DNA from: Pseudomonas koreensis
GTDB taxonomy: Bacteria; Pseudomonadota; Gammaproteobacteria; Pseudomonadales; Pseudomonadaceae
NCBI RefSeq assembly: GCF_024169245.1
Contig: NZ_JALJWP010000001.1
Location: 2,171,501 to 2,235,500, forward strand
Direction of reading: 5' to 3'
Length of the DNA stretch: 64,000 bases
Shown here: positions 31,146-39,223 of the stretch, piece by piece
Position numbering within the stretch: position 1 is the first letter of the stretch
Layout: the number at the start of each line of letters is the position of its first letter
Position numbers and translations under genes: made by a program
Notes under the pieces: model-generated
Told to the model about the DNA's origin: nothing
The model's input: only the letters and a program-made list of their open reading frames with translations
Database searches by the model: none

Positions 31146-34007
31146 ATGCTCGAGCTCACTATAGAGCAGATATCCATGGGCCAGTCGGCCGTGGATAAAC
31201 CCGCCGCCCTGCAATTGCTGGCCAGTCATCTGGTCGCCGACGGTCTGGTGGCCGACGGTTACCTCGCCGGCCTGCAGGCCCGGGAAGCCCAGGGCTCGAC
31301 CTTTCTCGGTCAAGGCATCGCCATTCCCCACGGCACCCCGGAAACCCGCGATCAGGTATTCGCGACCGGCGTGCGCCTGATGCAGTTTCCCGATGGTGTC
31401 GACTGGGGCGATGGCCAGATCGTTTATCTGGCGATCGGCATCGCGGCGAAATCCGATGAACACCTGCGCCTGCTGCAACTGCTGACCCGCGCCCTCGGCG
31501 AGACCGATCTGGGCCAGGCCCTGCGTCGCGCCAGCTCGCCCGAAGCGTTGTTGAAACTGCTGCAAGGCGCGCCGCAGGAATTGGCGCTGGACGCACAGAT
31601 GATTGGTCTCGGTGTGTCGGCCGACGACTTCGAAGAGCTGGTCTGGCGCGGCGCGCGTCTGCTGCGTCAGGCCGACTGCGTGAGCAACGGCTTTGCCGGC
31701 GTGTTGCAGCAAGTTGAAGCGCTGCCATTGGGCGATGGCCTGTGGTGGCTGCACAGCGAGCAAACCGTGAAGCGTCCGGGACTGGCGTTCGTCACCCCGG
31801 ACAAACCGATGCGCTATCTCGGCCAGCCGCTCAGCGGTCTGTTCTGCCTCGCCAGTCTGGGCGAAGCGCATCAGGCCCTGCTCGAGCGTTTGTGCGCGTT
31901 GCTGATCGAAGGTCGCGGTCACGAACTGGGCCGCGCCACCAGCAGCCGCAAAGTCCTCGAAGTGCTCGGCGGTGAACTGCCCGCCGATTGGCCGAGTGCA
32001 CGTATTGCCCTGGCCAATGCCCACGGTCTGCACGCGCGCCCGGCGAAAATTCTCGCGCAACTGGCGAAAAGCTTTGATGGCGAAATTCGCGTGCGCATCG
32101 TCGACAGCACTGACAGTGCCGTGTCGGTGAAGAGCCTGAGCAAACTGCTGAGTCTTGGCGCCCGACGCGGTCAGGTGCTGGAGCTTATCGCCGAACCGAG
32201 CATCGCCGCCGATGCCTTGCCGGCTCTGCTTGCGGCGATTGAAGAAGGCCTCGGTGAAGAAGTCGAGCCGCTGCCGCCCGTCAGTCAGCAGCGCGAAGTG
32301 ATCGCCGACATCGCCGAAGTGCTGGTCGCTCCGGCCTCCGGCAGCCTGTTGCGGGCGATTCCTGCCGCACCGGGCATCGCCATCGGCCCGGCGCACATTC
32401 AGGTGCTGCAGGCCATCGATTACCCGTTGCGCGGCGAGTCGGCGGCGATCGAGCGCGAGCGCCTCAACCAAGCGCTGAGCGACGTGCGGCGTGATATTCA
32501 GGGCTTGATCGAGCGCAGCAAGGCCAAAGCGATCCGGGAGATTTTCATCACCCACCAGGAAATGCTCGACGACCCGGATCTGACCGACGAAGTCGACACC
32601 CGCCTCAAGCAAGGCGAAAGCGCCGAAGCGGCGTGGATGGCGGTGATCGAAGCGGCGGCCAAACAGCAGGAATTGCTGCAGGACGCTTTGCTTGCCGAAC
32701 GTGCCGCGGATCTGCGTGACATCGGTCGCCGGGTTCTGGCGCAGTTGTGTGGCGTGCAGACCGCGAACGAGCCGGAGCAACCGTACATTCTGGTGATGGA
32801 CGAAGTCGGCCCATCCGATGTGGCGCGGCTGGATCCTGCGCGAGTGGCGGGGATCCTCACCGCGCGCGGTGGCGCTACCGCGCACAGCGCCATCGTTGCC
32901 CGTGCCCTCGGTATTCCGGCGTTGGTTGGCGCCGGCGCGGCGGTGTTGTTGCTCGAGCCTGGCACGCCGCTGTTGCTCGACGGTCAACGCGGGCGCCTGC
33001 ATGTCGACGCCGATGCCGTGACGCTGCAACGCGCCGCTGAAGAACGCGACACCCGCGAGCAACGCCTGAAGATTGCCGCCGAACAACGCCATCAACCGGC
33101 GCACACCTCCGATGGTCATGCGGTCGAAGTGTTCGCCAACATCGGCGAAAGCGCAGGCGTGACCAGCGCGGTGGAGCAGGGCGCCGAAGGCATCGGCCTG
33201 CTGCGCACCGAACTGATTTTCATGGCCCACCCGCAGGCACCGGACGAGGCAACGCAAGAGGCCGAGTACCGTCGCGTCCTCGATGGTCTCGCCGGGCGGC
33301 CGCTGGTGGTGCGTACGCTCGATGTCGGCGGCGACAAACCGTTGCCGTATTGGCCGATCGCCAAGGAAGAAAACCCGTTCCTCGGCGTGCGCGGCATTCG
33401 CCTGACCTTGCAGCGTCCGCAGATCATGGAAGCGCAACTGCGTGCCTTGCTGCGCTCGGCGGACAACCGTCCGCTGCGGATCATGTTCCCGATGGTTGGC
33501 AGCGTCGAAGAGTGGCGTCAGGCCCGCGACATGACCGAGCGTCTGCGCAAGGAAATTCCGGTCGCCGATCTGCAACTGGGGATCATGATCGAGGTGCCGT
33601 CCGCCGCATTGCTCGCGCCGGTGCTGGCCAAGGAAGTCGACTTCTTCAGTGTCGGCACCAACGACCTTACGCAATACACCCTGGCCATCGACCGTGGTCA
33701 TCCGACCCTGTCCGCACAAGCGGACGGCTTGCACCCGGCGGTGCTGCAACTGATCGACATCACCGTGCGCGCCGCCCATGCCCATGGCAAATGGGTCGGT
33801 GTCTGCGGCGAGCTGGCGGCCGATCCGCTGGCGGTGCCGGTGCTGGTCGGCCTCGGCGTCGATGAGCTCAGTGTGTCCGGTCGCAGCATTGCCGAAGTCA
33901 AGGCGCGCATCCGTGAACTCAGCCTGACCCAGGCGCAAACCCTCGCTCAACAGGCCCTGGCCGTGGGCAGCGCGAATGAAGTGCGCGCATTAGTGGAGGC
34001 CCTGTAA
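31146..34007 (+). CDS. fruB: Multiphosphoryl transfer protein FruB (EIIA-HPr-EI), fructose PTS
   Basis: Carries phosphate from phosphoenolpyruvate to the membrane component FruA. 953 residues from ATG 31146 (MLELTIEQISM), preceded by AAAAAGGAG. Three domains lie in order: EIIA-Fru with His62 (IAIPHGT), HPr with His296 (AHGLHARPAK), and Enzyme I with active His580 (GGATAHSAIVARALG) plus the C-terminal PEP-binding barrel (VGTNDLTQYTLAIDRGH). The stop overlaps the fruK ATG by one base. Transcription is probably controlled through the Cra operator. Confidence 0.97.
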   Translation: MLELTIEQISMGQSAVDKPAALQLLASHLVADGLVADGYLAGLQAREAQGSTFLGQGIAIPHGTPETRDQVFATGVRLMQFPDGVDWGDGQIVYLAIGIAAKSDEHLRLLQLLTRALGETDLGQALRRASSPEALLKLLQGAPQELALDAQMIGLGVSADDFEELVWRGARLLRQADCVSNGFAGVLQQVEALPLGDGLWWLHSEQTVKRPGLAFVTPDKPMRYLGQPLSGLFCLASLGEAHQALLERLCALLIEGRGHELGRATSSRKVLEVLGGELPADWPSARIALANAHGLHARPAKILAQLAKSFDGEIRVRIVDSTDSAVSVKSLSKLLSLGARRGQVLELIAEPSIAADALPALLAAIEEGLGEEVEPLPPVSQQREVIADIAEVLVAPASGSLLRAIPAAPGIAIGPAHIQVLQAIDYPLRGESAAIERERLNQALSDVRRDIQGLIERSKAKAIREIFITHQEMLDDPDLTDEVDTRLKQGESAEAAWMAVIEAAAKQQELLQDALLAERAADLRDIGRRVLAQLCGVQTANEPEQPYILVMDEVGPSDVARLDPARVAGILTARGGATAHSAIVARALGIPALVGAGAAVLLLEPGTPLLLDGQRGRLHVDADAVTLQRAAEERDTREQRLKIAAEQRHQPAHTSDGHAVEVFANIGESAGVTSAVEQGAEGIGLLRTELIFMAHPQAPDEATQEAEYRRVLDGLAGRPLVVRTLDVGGDKPLPYWPIAKEENPFLGVRGIRLTLQRPQIMEAQLRALLRSADNRPLRIMFPMVGSVEEWRQARDMTERLRKEIPVADLQLGIMIEVPSAALLAPVLAKEVDFFSVGTNDLTQYTLAIDRGHPTLSAQADGLHPAVLQLIDITVRAAHAHGKWVGVCGELAADPLAVPVLVGLGVDELSVSGRSIAEVKARIRELSLTQAQTLAQQALAVGSANEVRALVEAL

Positions 34008-34948
34008 TGGCCAAGATTCTCACCCTGACCCTCAACCCGGCACTCGACCTCACCGTTGAGCTGTCGCGGCTGGAAGCCGGTCAGGTCAATCGCAGCGACG
34101 AGATGCACACCCACGCTGCGGGCAAGGGCGTCAACGTCGCCCAGGTGCTGGCGGACCTTGGCCATCAGGTCACCGTCAGCGGCTTTCTCGGCGAAGACAA
34201 TCTGCAAGCATTCGAAACCCTGTTCGCCAAGCGCGGTTTCGTCGACGCGTTCATCCGCGTGCCCGGCGAGACGCGTAGCAACATCAAAGTCGCCGAACAG
34301 GACGGGCGCATCACCGACATCAACGGCCCGGGGCCAGTGGTCGATGCAACAGCGCAGCAAGCTCTGCTTGATCGACTGTTGCAGATCGCACCGGGGCACG
34401 ATGCGGTGGTGGTCGCCGGCAGCTTGCCGCGCGGCGTCACTGCGCAGTGGTTGCGCGAGCTGATCGAAAAGCTCAATGCCCTCGGCCTGAAAGTTGCCCT
34501 CGATTCCAGCGGCGAGGCCTTGCGCGCCGCGTTGCAGGCCAGCCCCTGGCTGATCAAACCGAACACCGAAGAACTGGCCCACGCCCTCGGCTGCGAAGTG
34601 GTCTCGCCGATCGCCGAAGCACAAGCCGCCGCACGTTTGCATGGGCAAGGCATCGAGCACGTGGTGATCTCCCACGGCGCCGATGGGGTGAACTGGTTCA
34701 GTGTCGGCTCGGCGCTGCATGCCTCGCCGCCGAAGGTCAGCGTGGCCAGCACGGTCGGTGCCGGCGATTCATTGCTGGCTGGCATGCTCCACGGTCTGCT
34801 CAGTGCTGATACGCCGGAGCAAACCCTGCGCACCGCCACCGCGATTGCGGCGATGGCGGTGACCCAGATCGGTTTTGGCATCAACGACGCTGCGCAACTG
34901 GCGCAGCTCGAACAGGGCGTGCGCGTGCGCCCCCTGACAGAACAATAA
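34007..34948 (+). CDS. fruK: 1-phosphofructokinase
   Basis: Phosphorylates fructose-1-phosphate to fructose-1,6-bisphosphate. 313 residues of the PfkB/ribokinase family. The N-terminal substrate-binding GKGVNVAQVLADLG and the C-terminal catalytic signature VGAGDSLLAGML (with the catalytic Asp) are present. Middle gene of fruBKA, overlapping fruB by one base and 11 bases before fruA. It consumes the inducer of Cra. Confidence 0.97.
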   Translation: MAKILTLTLNPALDLTVELSRLEAGQVNRSDEMHTHAAGKGVNVAQVLADLGHQVTVSGFLGEDNLQAFETLFAKRGFVDAFIRVPGETRSNIKVAEQDGRITDINGPGPVVDATAQQALLDRLLQIAPGHDAVVVAGSLPRGVTAQWLRELIEKLNALGLKVALDSSGEALRAALQASPWLIKPNTEELAHALGCEVVSPIAEAQAAARLHGQGIEHVVISHGADGVNWFSVGSALHASPPKVSVASTVGAGDSLLAGMLHGLLSADTPEQTLRTATAIAAMAVTQIGFGINDAAQLAQLEQGVRVRPLTEQ

Positions 34949-34959
34949 GAGGGTTTGTC

Positions 34960-36693
34960 ATGAAGTTAGCCATTGTTACGGCTTGCCCGAACGGCATGGT
35001 CACCAGTGTGCTGTGCGCGCGTCTGCTCGATGCAGCGGCGCAGCGTCAGGGCTGGAGCACCAGCGTCGAAGTGGTCGATCCGGCGCACCCGGAACGCAAG
35101 TTGTCGGCGGCGACCATCGAAGCCGCCGAATGGGTGTTGCTGGTCAGCACCGGCGCGGTGGACATGCGCCGGTTTGTCGGCAAGCGCGTGTTCCAGATTG
35201 CTCCGGCGCAAGCCTTGCAGGATGTCGAAGCGGTGCTGCGTCGCGGTGCTGACGAAGCCGAAGTCTACGTGGCCAGCGAGGTCGAATCGGCGAGTGACGC
35301 GCCCCGTGCGCCGCGCATCGTCGCCATCACTGCCTGCCCGACCGGCGTTGCCCACACCTTCATGGCCGCCGAAGCGTTGCAGCAGACCGCCAAGCGTCTG
35401 GGCTATGAATTGCAGGTCGAAACTCAAGGCTCGGTGGGCGCGAAAACCCCACTCAGCGCAACGGCCATTGCCGAAGCCGACGTGGTGTTGCTGGCGGCAG
35501 ATATCGACGTCGCCACCGAGCGTTTCGCCGGCAAGAAAATCTATCGCTGCGGCACTGGCGTTGCGCTGAAGCAGTCCGAAGCGACCCTGAAAAAAGCCCT
35601 GGCCGAAGGCGCTGTAGAAAGTGCGGCAAGCGACGGCAAGGCTGCGGCCAAGTCCGAGAAAACCGGCGTCTACAAGCACCTGCTCACGGGTGTGTCGTAC
35701 ATGCTGCCGATGGTGGTGGCGGGTGGTTTGCTGATCGCATTGTCGTTCGTGTTCGGCATCACCGCGTACAAGGAAGAAGGCACGCTGGCGGCGGCGCTGA
35801 TGCAGATCGGCGGCGAAACCGCGTTCAAGCTGATGGTGCCGCTGCTGGCCGGTTACATCGCCTACTCGATTGCCGACCGTCCGGGCCTCGCGCCGGGGAT
35901 GATCGGCGGTTTGCTCGCAGGCACCTTGGGCGCCGGGTTTATTGGCGGGATCATTGCCGGTTTCATCGCCGGTTACGCCGCCAAAGCCATCGCCCGCTAT
36001 GTGAAATTGCCGCAGAGTCTGGAGGCGTTGAAGCCGATTCTGATCATCCCGTTGCTGGCCAGTCTGGTCACCGGTCTGGTGATGATTTACGTGGTCGGCA
36101 AACCGGTCGCCGGCATGCTCGCGGCGCTGACGCAGTTCCTCGACAGCATGGGTACGACCAACGCGATTCTGCTCGGCGTGTTGCTCGGCGGCATGATGTG
36201 CGTCGACCTCGGCGGGCCGATCAACAAGGCTGCGTATGCGTTTTCGGTGGGGCTGCTGGCCTCGCAGAGTTACGCACCGATGGCCGCGACCATGGCCGCC
36301 GGCATGGTGCCGCCGATTGGCCTGGGCATCGCCACCTTCATTGCCCGGCGCAAGTTCGCGCAGACCGAGCGCGAGGCCGGCAAAGCAGCGTTCGTGCTGG
36401 GCCTGTGCTTTATCTCCGAAGGGGCGATTCCGTTTGCCGCGAAAGACCCGCTGCGGGTGATCCCGGCGAGCATCGCCGGCGGCGCGCTGACCGGTGCGCT
36501 GTCGATGTATTTCGGCTGCAAGCTGATGGCGCCGCACGGTGGCTTGTTCGTGCTGGCGATTCCCAACGCGATCAACCATGCGTTGTTGTATCTGCTGGCG
36601 ATTGTTGCGGGGAGTCTGGTCACGGCGGTGGTGTATGCGCTGCTCAAAAGGCCTGAGGCTGTCGAGCTGGCAGTCGAACCCGTCAACGCCTGA
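34960..36693 (+). CDS. fruA: Fructose PTS enzyme EIIB'BC
   Basis: Membrane permease that takes up fructose and phosphorylates it at C1. 577 residues. Two tandem IIB domains: the first starts KLAIVTACPNGMVTS, the second VAITACPTGVAHTFMAAEAL and carries the phosphocysteine. A linker near residue 230 leads to the IIC domain, with eight or more membrane helices from about residue 245 to 565. The IIC motif GGPINKAAYAF is present. Last gene of the operon; a REP doublet follows. Confidence 0.96.
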   Translation: MKLAIVTACPNGMVTSVLCARLLDAAAQRQGWSTSVEVVDPAHPERKLSAATIEAAEWVLLVSTGAVDMRRFVGKRVFQIAPAQALQDVEAVLRRGADEAEVYVASEVESASDAPRAPRIVAITACPTGVAHTFMAAEALQQTAKRLGYELQVETQGSVGAKTPLSATAIAEADVVLLAADIDVATERFAGKKIYRCGTGVALKQSEATLKKALAEGAVESAASDGKAAAKSEKTGVYKHLLTGVSYMLPMVVAGGLLIALSFVFGITAYKEEGTLAAALMQIGGETAFKLMVPLLAGYIAYSIADRPGLAPGMIGGLLAGTLGAGFIGGIIAGFIAGYAAKAIARYVKLPQSLEALKPILIIPLLASLVTGLVMIYVVGKPVAGMLAALTQFLDSMGTTNAILLGVLLGGMMCVDLGGPINKAAYAFSVGLLASQSYAPMAATMAAGMVPPIGLGIATFIARRKFAQTEREAGKAAFVLGLCFISEGAIPFAAKDPLRVIPASIAGGALTGALSMYFGCKLMAPHGGLFVLAIPNAINHALLYLLAIVAGSLVTAVVYALLKRPEAVELAVEPVNA

Positions 36694-36705
36694 CACCCGC
36701 CAAAC

Positions 36706-36798
36706 CCTGTGGGAGCGAGCCTGCTCGCGAAGGCGGTCTGCCAGCGACGTCCAGGTTGACTGACACATCGCTTTCGCGAGCAGGCTCGCTCCCACAGG
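36706..36798. repeat. REP doublet (GTGGGAGCGAGCCTGCTCGCGA family)
   Basis: CCTGTGGGAGCGAGCCTGCTCGCGAA and its inverse, separated by about 40 bases. It lies between fruA and phoD. Confidence 0.85.
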
Positions 36799-36806
36799 AG
36801 TCTGCG

Positions 36807-36824
36807 TTGTCATAGCGGATTCAT
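36807..36824 (+). promoter_or_regulatory. Candidate PHO box upstream of phoD
   Basis: TTGTCAT, 4 bases, GATTCAT: two 7-base units with the 4-base spacing of a PhoB box (consensus CTGTCAT-N4-CTGTCAT). The first unit matches 6 of 7, the second 4 of 7. A TTAAGT-like -10 lies about 11 bases downstream. It fits a phosphatase gene starting at 36865. Confidence 0.5.
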
Positions 36825-36864
36825 ACAGCCGTGCTTAAGTTTTCCCTTTTGCAGGGAGAACACC

Positions 36865-38406
36865 ATGAGCGATTTCAACCTCGGCCGGCGTCGCGTCATG
36901 CAGGCGGTGGGCGCCGGGCTGTTGCTGCCGGGGCTGGCGCCGGCGGTGATTGCCTCGGTCAAGGATCGTCCGCAGCTCACCGACGGCGTGCAGTCCGGCG
37001 ACCTGCTCGGCGACCGCGCGATGATCTGGAGCCGCAGCGATCGCCCGGCGCGCATGGTGGTCGAGTGGGATACCGGCAGCCTGTTCGGCAACCCGCGCAA
37101 ATTCGTCTCGCCACTGGCCGATGCGCGCAGCGATTTCACCGCCCGCGTCGAACTCACCGGCCTGCCGGCCAACCAGGCAATCTTCTATCGCGTGCACTTC
37201 GAAGACGCCCAGAGCGGCGTTGCCAGCGAACCGTGGTTCGGCCATCTGCGCAGCGTGCCGACGGCCAGGCGTGACCTCCGTTTTGTCTGGAGCGGGGATA
37301 CCGTCGGCCAGGGTTTCGGCATCAACCCGGACATCGGCGGCATGCGCATTTACGAAGCCATGCGCCTGCGCCTGCCGGACTTCTTTATCCACAGCGGCGA
37401 CACCATCTACGCCGACGGCCCGGTGCCTGCGCAACTGACCACCGAAAGTGGGCGCATCTGGCGCAATGTCACCACCGAAGCCAAGAGCAAAGTCGCGCAG
37501 ACTCTCGACGACTATCGCGGCAACTATCGCTACAACCTGATGGACGAAAACATCCGCCGCTTCAACGCCGAAGTGCCGCAGATCTGGCAGTGGGACGACC
37601 ACGAAGTGGTCAACAACTGGTCACCGGGCAAACAGCTGGATGAGCGTTATCAGGAGAAAGATATCCACAAACTGGTCGGCCGCGCGCGGCAGGCGTGGCT
37701 CGAATATGCGCCGATGCGTTTGCAAGCGGCGGACGGTGGCGGGCGGATTTATCGCAAGCTCAGCTACGGACCAATGCTCGATGTGTTCGTGCTGGATATG
37801 CGCAGCTATCGCGAAGCCAACGATGCCAACCTCGGCGCGGCAAAACCGTTTCTCGGCCGCGAGCAACTGGACTGGCTCAAGCGCGAATTGCAGGCGTCGA
37901 AGGCGCAGTGGAAGGTCATCGCCGCCGACATGCCCATCGGCCTTGGCGTCCCGGACGGCGAGGTCAGCCCGGGCGTTGCACGTTGGGAAGCGGTGGCCAA
38001 TGGCGACCCTGGACCTGCACAGGGGCGCGAGCTGGAAATTGCCGAATTGCTCGGATTCCTGCGCGCGCGGCAGGTGCGCAATTTCGTGTTTTTGACGGCG
38101 GATGTGCATTACTGCGCGGCGCATCACTATCACCCGGATCGCGCCGCGTTTCAGGATTTCGAGCCGTTCTGGGAATTCGTCGCCGGGCCGCTGAATGCCG
38201 GCAGTTTCGGGCCGAATCCGTTGGACAAGACGTTCGGGCCTGAGGTCGTTTTCGAGAAGGCGCCGCCCGCGCAAAACACCTCGCCGTTTGCCGGGTTTCA
38301 GTTTTTCGGTGAGGTGAATATCGAAGCGCAGAGTGGCGAGATGAGTGTGGTGTTGCGGGATCTGGATGGGGTGGCGGTGTTTGAACAGAAGTTGCAGCCT
38401 GTTTAA
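36865..38406 (+). CDS. phoD: PhoD-family alkaline phosphatase/phosphodiesterase, Tat-exported
   Basis: 513 residues. It begins with a twin-arginine signal (GRRRVMQAVGAGLLLPGLAP), so it is predicted to be exported folded. An N-terminal Ig-like domain (about 40-130) precedes the metal-dependent phosphoesterase core: DLRFVWSGD, the metal-site segments HSGDTIYADGP and WDDHEVVNNW, and VLDMRSYRE. The ADVHYCAAHHYH segment near residue 415 supplies further ligands. PhoD enzymes need calcium and iron and release phosphate from mono- and diesters. It is monocistronic, and a possible PHO box lies 41 bases upstream. Confidence 0.93.
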   Translation: MSDFNLGRRRVMQAVGAGLLLPGLAPAVIASVKDRPQLTDGVQSGDLLGDRAMIWSRSDRPARMVVEWDTGSLFGNPRKFVSPLADARSDFTARVELTGLPANQAIFYRVHFEDAQSGVASEPWFGHLRSVPTARRDLRFVWSGDTVGQGFGINPDIGGMRIYEAMRLRLPDFFIHSGDTIYADGPVPAQLTTESGRIWRNVTTEAKSKVAQTLDDYRGNYRYNLMDENIRRFNAEVPQIWQWDDHEVVNNWSPGKQLDERYQEKDIHKLVGRARQAWLEYAPMRLQAADGGGRIYRKLSYGPMLDVFVLDMRSYREANDANLGAAKPFLGREQLDWLKRELQASKAQWKVIAADMPIGLGVPDGEVSPGVARWEAVANGDPGPAQGRELEIAELLGFLRARQVRNFVFLTADVHYCAAHHYHPDRAAFQDFEPFWEFVAGPLNAGSFGPNPLDKTFGPEVVFEKAPPAQNTSPFAGFQFFGEVNIEAQSGEMSVVLRDLDGVAVFEQKLQPV

Positions 38407-38423
38407 TTATTCCAGATCAAAAG

Positions 38424-38606
38424 CCCCTCACCCCAGCCCTCTCCCGGAGGGAGAGGGGGCCGACCGAGGTGTCTTGTGTCATGCATCGACCTGGGAGACC
38501 GCGGGGATTATGGCTTTGGATTCGGCGAAGAACGCTCAGGTCGGCGTCGATCTCCAGCATCCCCCAATCGGTCCCCTCTCCCTCTGGGAGAGGGTTAGGG
38601 TGAGGG
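38424..38606. repeat. GAGAGGG-ended MITE-like repeat, copy A
   Basis: 183 bases with inverted ends: CCCCTCACCCCAGCCCTCTC at the left and GGGAGAGGGTTAGGGTGAGG at the right. Each end has its own hairpin (CCCTCTCCC GGA GGGAGAGGG at the left). The core is nearly identical to copy B. The right end contains the last codons and the stop of the DUF559 gene. Confidence 0.85.
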
Positions 38607-38963
38607 CATTCTCCGGTCTGCCGCAACTCTGATGATCTGCTCCAACACATCGTCCATCTGCTGAAGCACCTCAAGATTACTGAATCGCACGACTTCAATG
38701 CCTTGTAGATACAGGAAGTTCGACCGGCGCCGGTCGTGAATCATCCCGGCCGTTTCATAGTGTTGCCCCCCATCCAGCTCGATCGCCAACCTCAACTCCA
38801 CACAATAAAAATCCAGCACATACGGCGGACATGCAAACTGTCGACGAAACTTCAGGTTGGCGATCTGCCGGGAACGCAGACGCTGCCAGAGCAGGTGTTC
38901 GCAATCTGTCTGGTTGGTGCGTAACTGGCGGGCGAATTGGGCGAGGGTGGGGCGGCTTGGCAT
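38595..38963 (-). CDS. DUF559 domain protein (PD-(D/E)XK, Vsr-like endonuclease fold)
   Basis: 122 residues. The DUF559 family is related by fold to very-short-patch repair endonucleases. The N-terminal helix ends in CEHLLWQRLRSRQIANLKFR. The nuclease core has Asp51 (YVLDFYC) and the ExDxxxH motif Glu62-Asp64-His68 (AIELDGGQH). The last codons, for MPSP and the stop, are formed by the end of repeat copy A (CCCTCACCCTAA). Repeat copy B lies about 65 bases upstream of the start, so the gene is bracketed by direct copies of one element. Function unknown; a link to the repeat is inferred from this layout. Confidence 0.85.
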   Translation of the reverse strand: MPSRPTLAQFARQLRTNQTDCEHLLWQRLRSRQIANLKFRRQFACPPYVLDFYCVELRLAIELDGGQHYETAGMIHDRRRSNFLYLQGIEVVRFSNLEVLQQMDDVLEQIIRVAADRRMPSP

Positions 38964-39030
38964 GGCTTCACGGTCCTTGTGAAGTTGACTGGAGATTTAA
39001 CCGTAGCCCATTTCCCTCATCGGAACGCCG

Positions 39031-39210
39031 CCCGCCCAGCCCTCTCCCAGAGGGAGAGGGAGCTGACCGATGTGTCTTGCGTCATGCATCGACCTGGAAG
39101 ACCGAGGTGATTATGGCTTTGGATTCGGCGAAGAGCGCTCAGGTCGGCGTCGATCTCGCGCATCCCCCAATCGGTCCCCTCTCCCTCCGGGAGAGGGCTA
39201 GGGTGAGGGG
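39031..39210. repeat. GAGAGGG-ended MITE-like repeat, copy B
   Basis: About 180 bases in the same orientation as copy A with a nearly identical core (shared segments include CATGCATCGACCTGG and TTATGGCTTTGGATTCGGCG). The left end is decayed (CGCCCAGCCCTCTCCC); the right end GGGAGAGGGCTAGGGTGAGG is intact. It lies between the DUF559 gene and the 3' end of piuB. Confidence 0.85.
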
Positions 39211-39223
39211 CTTCTCGCAGGCG

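Noticed and set aside
31086..33950. 954-codon - strand frame across fruB
   Set aside because: In register with fruB; Gln/Arg/His-rich shadow.
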